From contig NC_135213.1 of NCBI RefSeq assembly GCF_052324685.1, forward strand, positions 39,546,200-39,610,199: a stretch of DNA of 64,000 nucleotides, read 5' to 3'. The position numbers and the translations under genes were made by a program. The DNA is from Brachyhypopomus gauderio. Lineage: Eukaryota > Chordata > Actinopteri > Gymnotiformes > Hypopomidae. The notes beneath the pieces were generated by a model. The model was not told where the DNA came from, ran no database searches, and saw nothing but the letters and a program-made list of their open reading frames with translations. This document shows positions 11,701 through 22,200 of the stretch, piece after piece (within the stretch, counting starts at the first letter, position 1; every line of letters starts with the position of its first letter).

Positions 11701-14700
11701 TGTCTTTATTAAATAGGTTTCTATAATAATGTTTTCTGTTTAGATTGACAAAAAAACTGGAAGAAAGAAGGGAACAGAAAAAGAAAGGAGAGGAGGAGGT
11801 AATGTACACATTCCAGAATCTCTTACCCAGAGTGACTTGCAAAAGTGTTTTGTCATCTTCTCAGAATGCATCCTAGTCAGTATAATGGATTATAGTCCGA
11901 GATCCCATTGAACTAAGTTACTGCTATATACAGGAGTCATATAGCTAGAATTAATACAGGACGCACACATGCACAAGTGATGTGTGGGTCATTCTCATTT
12001 TGTGCTGCTTTTGTAAGGGACTCAGTGCTGTTTGTGATTGCCGAACTGATGTGGCTTTTGTTTGCTGGTCAGACTGAGATCAAGAAGGAGATGGAGAGAC
12101 GGAAGATGGGTAAGGAGATGCTGGACTTCAAGAGGAAGCAGGAGGAGGAGAAGACCAAGCGTCTGCTGGAGGAGCGCAGTCGTGAGAAGGCGGAGGAGCG
12201 TGCTGCCAGGGACAGAGTCAAACAGCAGATCGCTCAGGTGAGCAGCCTCGCCCCACGGCCCCCGCATGCTTCACCTGCCCACCACAGCACACGCCTGGCC
12301 TTGCACCACAGCACACGCCTGGCCTTGCACCACAGCACACGCCTGGCCTTGCACCACAGCACACGCCTGGCCTCGCGTCGTGGCTCTCGCACGCCTGGCC
12401 TCGCACCGCGGCTCTCGCACACCTGGCCTCACCATCGCGGCTCTTGCATGCCTGGCCTCGCACCACGGCTCTCGCACGAGAGTTGAGTTGGGTGCCCAGT
12501 GCATGCACATAGTCTCATTCGTGTGTAATAGGCAGCCTCTTTACAGCCTCTTTCTGAGTATGTAAATTACCCGTAGCGATTGCTATGACAACAGCATTCT
12601 GTTGTGTGGATTCTGGAAATGATCAGTCATTGATTTATATTTTATTTATAGTTATTGCTTGAACATCTAAATGAAAATCATAATCACTTTAATCCATGAG
12701 TACATGTAGACGTCGTCTGGCCTTTGTGTTGCACAGGACCGCGCGGACCGGGCAGCCCGCTACGCTAAGACCCAGGAGGAGGCGGAGGCCATCAGGCAGG
12801 CGGAGCTTCAGGCCAGGCAGGCGGAGCAGGAGCAGAAGAGGGAGTCGGCACAGAGAGAGAGAAGGTTGCTTTCCCCAAACTTCCACCTGCTTACGTTCCT
12901 TCTGGCCTCCGGTCCTTTGTGTTTGTTGGCAGTATTTTACCATTGGCCTCTTAAATTGTGATTTTTTGAGTTTTTATTTAATTAACTTGAAAAGTCACAT
13001 TAGACTTGTTTGTATGTTTGTAATGGTCTGTGTGTGTGTGTGTATGTATATATATTCTTGACCATTTTCAATTTAATAGGTACTTTAGCTGTTAATTGTA
13101 TTTTCTATATACTATATTTGAAGAATCGCACATGTTTGAGCTTGTATAAATGACTCATTCTGTATAGATTTTCTCATTCTGTTTGTTTTAAATGAAGAAA
13201 TGAGTGACAACATTAAGCTGTCATATGTCCAACTAACCTTTACATTCTTAGATGATATTAAGAATCAATTTCCCCAGACTCTAGGACAATTATATCTACA
13301 TAATTGTGCTTAGGGTGTATGGAAGGAACATCTCTGCTTTTGGGATGTTTTATTTGTGGAATGTCTTCTAGGCCACACAGACCCACACACCTGCACATCA
13401 TGTGTACAGGTATACGCCTGAGGTGTGTAGTGACCCTTGTCCTGCGGGTTGTAAAACGTTTGCTTACTGAGTCTTTTGCGTGCGCTGCATTTCCTATCCT
13501 TCCCAGTGCCATCGCCAGGATCCAGTTCCGCCTGCCTGATGGTTCATCCTTGACCAACCAGTTCCCCTCAGAGTCTCGGCTGCGCGAGGCCCGGCAGTAC
13601 GCCGCTCAGGTCGGACACCACACCAGGCACTCGGCACGCTACCTCCCAGAAACACTGCGGCACTGAGCACGCTCACAGCCCACTGGCACATTTAGTCATA
13701 TTCACATATATGTAAATATGTACAGTAAACAACCTGCCTTCACGTCCAAAGCTTTTTAAAAGATCTGCCCATTTTCTCAAAATTCTGTTTAAAATGCTAG
13801 TTTTGAGCATATGCTTGACATTTATTTGTGTCATAGCAAAATATTAGGTTCCCAAATGTACACATAGTAGTCCTAAAGCCTGACTGAGTTTGATTGCTAT
13901 AATGATGGCCTGAATTGTTTGCTTAAAAAAAAAAAAGAGAAAAATTTTTAAATCTTGAAAATGTTCCTGTGAGCTCTCCTGAAGAACATCCCTTCTCCAT
14001 ACAGGAGGTGGGCAACAGATTTGGGCACTTTTCACTGGCCACCATGTTCCCCAGGAGGGAGTTCACAGCAGAAGACCTGGAGAAGACCCTGCTGGAGTTG
14101 GAGCTAGCCCCTAGTGCCTCTATCGTCCTGCTGCCGGTGAGGAGACCCTCACTTATGCCACTGGACTTTGTCCATCTTCTGAGATGCAGTCTACTGAAAT
14201 AGGAGTCCTAACCTCACGAGGGGCCATGTTGGTTATAGTGTAATGCAGGTCATAACGTTACACGGCGTACCTTTCTTCTCCCCTCACTCTAATGCAGCAT
14301 CGTCTATAGCATCGTCTAGTAGACATTTAATATTTTTGCTCCAGCACAGGTCCTGGATCAGTTGTTCTTATTGTCTTCCTTTTTCGGTTCTTCTGGTTCC
14401 TGCAGCAATCGAGCAGGCCGGCCAACTCTGTAGTCCAGTCATCTGGTGGAGGTGGGTTCTGGGCTCTGCTGGGCACCATCCTGTACCCATTGCTGGCCGT
14501 GTGGCGGTTCCTCAGCGGGTTCCTCTTCAGTAGTCCACCTCCTGGGGCAGCCATGGCCACAGCAGCTGCTCGCCCACATGCCAACGCTTCCACATCTTCT
14601 ACAGAACCAAAGAGGTGTGGCCACCTTCTTTTGTTAAAAATGCCAGAAGTACATTAGGTTTGATTATAGGCAAGGCAGGTTTATTTATATAGCACCTTTC

Positions 14701-15047
14701 ATACACACTGGCGATTCAAAGTGCTTTACACTTTGTTTGACTATACGTCATGATGAGCTAAGGGCAGAATCAATGTTTATGCGAATGCACTTTGATCAGA
14801 GGTGGCCAAATGTTTGCAAATAGCTTCAGGTGCTAAACAGCAGAGATGTGATCGTCATTGCACCCCCCCCCCCCCCCCCCCCCCCCCAACCCCCTTTTTC
14901 AATGTCAGAGAAACGATCCGCAAAAGAGTCCTAGAGAAGCGATCGGAAGATTTCAAGAAGGACGGCAAAATCTATCGGCTGAGGACTCAAGAGGACAGTG
15001 AAGACGACAACAATACGTGGAACGGGAACTCCACCCAGCAGATGTAG
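8790..15047 (+). CDS. ubxn4: UBX domain-containing protein 4 (erasin)
   Basis: ER-membrane adaptor that recruits p97/VCP for ER-associated degradation. Exons: 8790-8871, 9874-9976, 10085-10113, 10438-10556, 10773-10941, 11432-11564, 11744-11798, 12073-12237, 12737-12864, 13507-13609, 14005-14136, 14406-14614, 14909-15047. They total 1566 nt and 521 aa, with all phases consistent (human about 508 aa). Exons 1-4 encode the thioredoxin-like N-terminal region (MRWFDGSIPAAIAASKR; VVCVPSSFFIGENGTPLEV). Exon 5 and most of exon 6 are Ser-rich and low complexity. Exons 7-9 form a charged coiled coil. Exons 10-11 encode the UBX domain (IQFRLPDGSS) with the p97-contacting Phe-Pro-Arg loop in MFPRREF. 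Exon 12 carries the hydrophobic hairpin (FWALLGTILYPLLAVWRFL). The C-terminus KRVLEKR...NTWNGNSTQQM is characteristic of the family. The start ATG has A at -3. Confidence 0.97.
8963..9745. repeat. ACTAGT-rich minisatellite in ubxn4 intron 1
   Basis: About 780 bp of degenerate tandem units alternating 'CACTAGTCACACTAAC' and 'CCGGTACTAGTGACACTAA'. The palindrome ACTAGT recurs dozens of times, with TAGTGACACTA and TAGTCACACTA as flanking variants. A ~240-bp block containing TTTGGAACTAGTTACAC is itself duplicated (near 9250 and 9465), giving higher-order structure. The array ends about 130 bp before ubxn4 exon 2. Confidence 0.9.
12270..12480. repeat. ~24-bp minisatellite in ubxn4 intron 8
   Basis: Four near-perfect copies of CACGCCTGGCCTTGCACCAC plus AGCA (12285-12375) are followed by diverged copies with CGCGGCTCTCGCACGCCTGG. 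The array starts about 35 bp after the exon 8 donor and extends an open frame from the exon into the intron. That extension is not coding. Confidence 0.85.
14672..14740. repeat. Dispersed fish repeat fragment (ubxn4 intron 12)
   Basis: AGGCAAGGCAGGTTTATTTA followed by TATAGCACCTTTCATACA and AAGTGCTTTACA is a very common dispersed sequence in teleost genomes, related to retroposon ends. A shorter, diverged relative is at 52517-52565. Class not determined. Confidence 0.5.
14863..14887. repeat. Poly(C) tract upstream of ubxn4 exon 13
   Basis: A run of 25 C residues ends 21 nt before the exon 13 start at 14909 and is followed by AACCCCCTTTTTC and the CAG acceptor. It overlaps the position expected for the polypyrimidine tract. 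Confidence 0.9.
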
Positions 15048-15592
15048 CGTGGCACCCCCACCCCCCCACCACACCCTCAACATCCACCTCGCCGTCTCCC
15101 TCTGACCCCGGTCTGATTTTTATGTGCACATCTTTATGATGGATTATGCTGATTTAGGGGCTGTTCTTCCCTCTCCTTCTCTACATGTGATCCCTGTTCC
15201 TGTCCCTTGCATGGTTAGATTAAAAAAAAATCAACCTCTTATGACCGCTTGAGCAGAGATCGCCCTCTGTGTGTAGACTACTTGATTTTGGCTTTCAGAG
15301 TACAATTGAGGAGACTTCTAGTCTTGATGTGATGTAAGACCTTACATTAGAGTCTCAAGGCTTGGAAGCTTAAACCCTGTGTATCTGTTGTTGCAAGGAC
15401 CTTTTTGCTTTTTATTTAACTGTTCTCTGACAAAATGAAAGGTTTCCAGTGTGAGGGGGTTTTGTTACATGGGGACCTGGCAACCTGTGTGTTTTGTATG
15501 GAAGCCTGCGCCCTTTCACATGACCTCCTTGACGGTAGAATGATCTTCTAGCTAACCATGGAAGTTACTTCACCACTGTCATTTAACAAAGG

Positions 15593-15598
15593 AATAAA
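15593..15598 (+). terminator. ubxn4 polyadenylation signal
   Basis: AATAAA lies 546 nt after the ubxn4 stop codon and is followed by a T-rich stretch (GATGTTTTTCAATT). It is the first canonical signal in the 3' UTR, so the 3' UTR is probably about 0.57 kb. Confidence 0.65.
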
Positions 15599-15723
15599 AG
15601 ATGTTTTTCAATTAAATGTCTCACCTGCTTTTTGCTTCAGTCAAAACCTAAAGCCGTTAGGCTTATCAGTACTTCACATATCTTAGACGATGTCATGATT
15701 GATCAAGCCAGTCAGTGTTGACA

Positions 15724-15729
15724 TTTATT
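15724..15729 (-). terminator. Candidate polyadenylation signal of the parp14-like gene
   Basis: TTTATT on the plus strand reads AATAAA on the minus strand, 478 nt beyond the parp14-like stop. Together with the ubxn4 signal this gives two convergent 3' ends about 125 bp apart. This is a motif match only. Confidence 0.4.
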
Positions 15730-16206
15730 ACATTTTAAAGACATTCTGTAGTCACAAGTTAGAACAGTTCAATTAAAATTAAGAAGAATCTAATAAAATA
15801 ACATTCTCAGATTAGCCAAAAAACCTTTTGTGAATTTCATTATTGCTGGTATTTGGTAGGACTGTTAAAATAGTTCTAGCTGTTCATTAAAAATCTTAGT
15901 AATACACTATAAAGTAACAGTTCACTGAGACAAAAAATATATATATTTCAGTGTGAAAGTGCATTGAATGAGTTTGTATAACCATCAGATACTTAATATT
16001 TCTTTTTTCAAGTGTTTTTACTGCTGATATGATTTTCTTAGTCAATGTAAGAATTGCACAGGAAATAGGCAGGAAGGAACAGGAAGAAGTAAACAACCTG
16101 AACTACAAAATGGAATCATAGACTGTTGTGTAGTTGATCTATACGTTTGGGGAAACATAACTCCAAGGAACTTGATTCAATGTGTTAAAAACCCTGAGTT
16201 GTGGAC

Positions 16207-19200
16207 TTATACATTCTTAAAGGTGATGAGGTAGTCCGGATATGCTCCTGCGTCACAGAACACCACAAAGATAAATGGGCTTTGCAAATTATCCACGGCA
16301 CAGTCATGTAAGCCTGCCTTGGGGTCGTTTGGGTCCAGAGGGTCTGGTTCCTTCATTCCTCTTGTACTCTTACATGGTGTCCCAGTCACAACTCTGGCCT
16401 TGTAGATGTATTTGAGACCATTCTCGTCTTTGTTTGAGTACTGGTCCTGGCAGGAGTACCAGGCCTCTTTAGCAAAGTAGGTGCCATCGCCATGAACAAC
16501 AGCTTAAAGAGAAAAAAAAAACCAAGACTTGGTTTAGTTGTTAAATACAACATGTATTATATACTACACATTGGATTAAAACAGGCTTGAAACATACCAT
16601 TTCTCCCACAGAAGCTCCTATTAAAGCCGTTCTTATTGATTTTTTCACAAATGTCTTTGGTAGTGCCGTGATAAAGAAACTGCTCGTTTTTCTGTTTGGG
16701 ATACTTCTTATCAACTGCCTGTTTTAGCACAGAATATCTCTGCCACTGTCGTTGACTCTGGATTCGCTGAATCTATGAATACATAGAGTCATTTTTTTAA
16801 AATTGGCGTTAATATTATACCCAAAAGTGTAATTTGGTGACAATATACCTGCACAACTTGGACAGCAGCTACACTTTGATGTTTACTTGAGTGAACAAAG
16901 TCTTTCTCTATGTTCTTGTATTCTTGCGTATCTGGATGGAGAGTAATTATTTCCAGGTCCTTTCCATCCATTCTGTTCCAGGTTGGAGGAGGATGAATAA
17001 TAGCTGAAAAACACACATTTAAAGTACACGTGCACAGTTTTACCTAGAGTTGTTCACCTGGAAATCCATATATCTCTATTAACTCAACCCACTGAATTAA
17101 GGTCCGTTCTCATTCTTATTAAACTTCCAAATTTGTAAATGAATAAAATTCCAGTATCCTCCGCAATGGAGGTTTAAAGAAGACGGCTACCTGTCTCTGA
17201 GTCCCCAAGCAAGGTCCTCTTGATCCTACAGGACTTCCCCTTTCTGTTTTCCACTTTCATCTCCTTGAAGTCCACTTTATATGTCTCCCCTTTCTCCTGA
17301 TATGTAAGTGTCTGTTCTTTCTTGTGGAATGCTAATTCCAGACGGTAGCTAATGCTGGACTCCAGGGGGACCCACGCGTTCCCTTCCGCTTTCTCCCAGC
17401 AAAGAGTTTCCCTTACTCTGCTCTCCTCACTTTCCCGAGTCTCTCTGTCCCTGGCTTCCTGAAGGAAGTTGTTGATCTTCAACGCAGCATCTAAAACATC
17501 ATCCTTTTTCCCCGATACTGTCCACTTGTCTGGGGCAACCACGAGCACACGCACTTGATTGCTCTCGCTAAATGCTACAACGGCTTCCTTCTCAGCTGTA
17601 GGAAGACGGGCCAGATGAGGGGACTGAATGTCCTTGCTGGTGCACTCGTCAGAAATGAGGTCTTCAAGGTATTTTTTGACCTTGGCAAGGTCGACAGTAG
17701 AGGTCCCAAATACCTCGACGTTCGTGACGGGGAATGTCACCGCACTTGTTGCAGCCGAAAGGCACAATGGTAGGCTGACTGGGTTTGGTGCTGACTGGGT
17801 TTGGTGCTGACCGGGTTTGGTGCTGACTGGATTTGGTGCTGACTGGGTTTGTTTTGCTTGGCCTACGCAAAAAGCACAAAACGATACAGCCGTGTTCATT
17901 CAAACCTTTAAAATACAGCATGGGTAGTTCTCTCTCAGTGCCAAAAGGTTACCTGAAAAACTTGGGGATATTTTTTTGAACTTCTTCAAAGCGTCTTGAA
18001 AGTCTTGCAACATTTTTGGTTGGAAAATGACGATATGGACACTTTTTAAAACAACTGGTGAGTCGATGGAAAAGTTGGCCACAGCATCAATCATGGCGCA
18101 TGCAACCTGAGAGGCAGCCAAGTTCCCTGCTCCTGTCCGAAAGCACAAAGGGCTTTTATTTAAAAAGCGCAACATTTTGTAGGACGTAAGCTACAAAATG
18201 TAATAGCTACCCAGTATAACAGACCACAACTGGCACTTAATAATCGCTACCCAATGGTCTCCTAAACATCTCAGTGATTTTGATAAAACACAGTACATAC
18301 CAGTTCCAAGAGCTGGAAATGAGACTGACTGAATACTGTTTTCTTCACACTTCTTTAGAACTTTATACATGCACCTGGTAAGTTCTTTCTCCTTGGTCTG
18401 ACCAACCATGTGAACAATATTCTTAAATGGCAGGTTTCCTGCTGTGGTCAGGACCACACCATCACTGGGTTGAGTACCTTTATCCAAGGATGGAATGGTT
18501 AGAACATCTTTTCATTAGCAACAATAACTAAATGAGCTCAAATTTATCTTGGCTTTGTCTTAATGCGCTAGTGCAGCTAGTAAAGCTATGCTAGTAAAGC
18601 TATTATAGTTACTGTGTAACATAGTTAATGCAATAAAGACTCATACCAAGTTTCTTGCACTCTGCCTCAACACTCTGTCCTGCAGCTTTGAGAATAGCCC
18701 CCGATACACCTGAGATCAATCAGTTGCAGTTTACACACTGCATCTTTCATTGTCTTGGGGCAATTAATCCCATCTAAGTGCAATTGATCCAACTTAATCC
18801 AACAAAAAATAAGCATCTTACCTGTGTTTAGATTAAGGCTTGTGTTAGTGCTGCTCACAATTGCTTCTGTTGTCTGTTTTGTGATGTCACCACAATGCAC
18901 TTTCACTTTGATGGGACCAATAACTGCTTCTGTTGTGCTATCTGAATATAAAATCAAAAGAGAGTATTTAGTATCTCAGAAAATACGAGATACTTTCTTG
19001 AACTAAAACGTAACATTACTGTTACCATTTCCAATATCCTCTTCTTCTGAACACACACTGCCATCATCCGAACCAAACATTGATTCTTCTTCATCCTCCC
19101 ATTCATCATCTTCCTCTTCGGTGTCCTAATAACATTGCTATTATGTTTAAGGCTGTGCATTACATATTAAACATGCTATTATTTTGGCTTATTTACCCAC

Positions 19201-22200
19201 ATACATTTGCAATTCAATGTATGAAGACTGGTTTGTATTTGGCATTTCTACCTGGGTTTTTGCAGTCCATTGTTTCAGTTCTTCTAAAAAGTCTTTCAGA
19301 ACTTCATCTCGGTCAATTACAACATAGATGAGTTTAAGAGCAGTGGAGGCACGTGTAGATAAATGATCTTTAAAGCCTTGTAGCATGGCATTAATGGATT
19401 CCATATTCTTAAGACCACCCCCACCTTTAAGAAGAGGAAATTGAATGACGTGTGTGTTAATTAAAAATAATATGGAGCGCTTCTAAAATACATTTTAATG
19501 CTTTTTTGTCTATACCAGTGCCAACAGCAGGAAAGGAAATGGTGCTGATCTGATTCTCCTCGCATCGTTCCAGAACTTTCTTCACGCGCAGAGTGGCGTC
19601 GGCTGCAGAATGGGGTCCCATCATATGGAGGATGTAATCACACTGTAAATTTCCTCCGCTGGTAACTGCAGCTGTATCGCCCTGAAGTTTCCCTTCACAC
19701 AAGAAACACAGGCTGCTCAGCTTGATAAGTGTTACATTATAGGCCTGTCAGTCAGGTTTGCTTCCAAATACTGCATGTACTAAGACACGGGTTATGAGCT
19801 AGTGGGTATGTGTTGGACTCTTACCATGTTTTTGGCACTCCTGCTCAACAGAGGGCCCAGCTGCTCTTAATATCGCCCCTGAAACTCCTGACATGGTACA
19901 TTGCACATTTTATATGACAACAATAACAGCAATATAAGTGATAATATGTAAGTAATAATACAACACTCCTGTCCTCCGAATAGATGGTGCAGCTTTGGAG
20001 TGTGACAGTGGTGACAAATGTGGAATTAGTTTTCAATCTAGATATTTCGTCTCCATCACACAGTCATCACTAGGAATGCAGAGATATGGACATATTCTGA
20101 TCTGAATATGTACGATGTATTTTTATGGTAGTATAAACTCATGTGCTGACATGGGCAGAATATACGATGTGGGAAGCATATACCTCCTGTCAAGTTCATT
20201 TGATCATTGGTGGTGTTGACAATTCCTCTGACAGTTTCATTTGTGATGTTACCTTTCCTCACTTCAATCCACACACCTGCAATTTTGACTGGATACAGAG
20301 GGATGGCAGAATTATTGTTTCACTATAAAAATACTTAAATTAAGTGAGAGCTATTCTAATCTAGAAACCTTTATTTGCTGGTATCGTAGTATGTGGTGCC
20401 TGTGTCCCTGTAGGGGATGGCTGGGGAAAAAAAATAGCCCATAATAAAATTAGTAATAACAAAAAATATAGATGTGCAATTGTAAGATTTTTGAGGACAT
20501 TAGATGAGCATTAACCTTCTTTTTCCGCTCTTTGAAATAACTGCAGTATGAATCCAAAATCTTTTGCTCAAACACTACCACAATTATCTCCTTAAGGCAG
20601 GATGACTTTGACTTTGCCAAATGGTTTTCCAGTCCGGCAAATATAGCTTTCATCGATTCATTTGGTCCAATACCCCCTCGTCCTGTGGAAAATCATATAT
20701 TCTTTATATTTAATGTTCAACTACATCAGTTGTTTCTGAGTAGGCCTAGTAAGGTAATTGTAATGGTCCTACCGGTCCCAATTGCCGGGATGGCCACTTT
20801 GACAGCCATTTTACTTTCACATAAGTCCAGGACTTTCTCAATGGAGACTGTGATAGCACCAGCATTGGGGGGCCCAACCATCTGAGCGATATACTTACAC
20901 GCAAGGTTACCACCACTTGTGAACACCACTCCATCATCTTTTTGAGGACCTGTCAAAAACGTATTAGATGACAGAGATAAATACCATATTTATGTATAAA
21001 ATGTTGCGGATTGGAAGCTTGTGTTGCATGTATATATAATTACCATGCGTTTTGCATTCATCTTCAACAGATTTACCAGCACCACTCAAAATTGCACCAG
21101 AAACACCTAATCAAAACAAAAATGCATTTGATCAAATATCAGTGCATTAAAACATTGCAACTTTAAATGCTACATGGCATGCAAATTTTTACCTGAGTTA
21201 AGATCTAGTGTCTTGTTGGTAGAATTAACAATGACATCCACCGTCTCTTTGGTGATGTCTCCTTTTTTGAGAGACACTAACACTCCTCGAACAGTCACTG
21301 TTGTATTCCCATATGTGTGAAAACAAAAGTAAAAACAAACAATACATTTAGGTGAAGATGCTACACAGTATAGGAGATAAAGCTACACGTATACCACAAT
21401 GCCACGATAAAACAAAGGTACTGTACCTTCAGTGTCTGACTGTACTTTAGAGGCAGTGTTTGTTGGATGGGCAGATGTATAAGAAAAACCCTGTTATGGG
21501 GAAAACAAATAATGTATAATAAAAATATAAAATGTTCACTGATGGGTATATTTTTGTTTACTCTAACATTCCAGTGTCAGACTAAAATAAATGGAAGCGT
21601 ACCATTTGTGCAATGAAGGCATTGTATTCCTCCACTGTCTTCACATCAGGATCTACCACAAATATGTTTTTCATATTTGTTGTGGAATTTGTAGAATCAT
21701 TGCAGAACTTCTGTAAGGCTGCCCTGGTCGCTACACAACTTTCTCTGATCGAAAATCCAAAGGTCCCACGTCCTATTGCTGGCATTGCAATAGAGGCACA
21801 GCTTTTTTTTTCTGCTTCCTGGAGACTTTCAAAGATGACGGATTCCAAATAGTGAGAGCTCAAAGACTGGCCACTCTGGGGTAACACGGCGTAAATAAGG
21901 GTCTTGGCTTGGAGATTTCCTGGGTCACTGAGGACTACATCCCCAGCAAGCAACGTTTGCTTTTGCTTTTGGATATTATTTAACACGCCTTGAATCTGAG
22001 AACCTGCAACCTGAAGGAACTCTTGGGCGATGGGGTTTACGAACGCTAGGCTGCTGTTCATGGGACAGATGAAAGCATCAGCTACACAATGCAGCAAGTT
22101 TCCTTCTGCAATTGTTAAAGTGATGGAGTCGTTTATTTTATGACTGTACTTGACTGGCTGGACACATCCTTTCTGTGTTGATATGTAAACCTTGCAATTC

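Noticed and set aside
11977..12565. Long frame through ubxn4 exon 8 into the following repeats
   Set aside because: The true exon ends at the GTGAGC donor at 12238. The rest is a GC-rich minisatellite in the intron; the next exon (12737) continues the conserved coiled coil.
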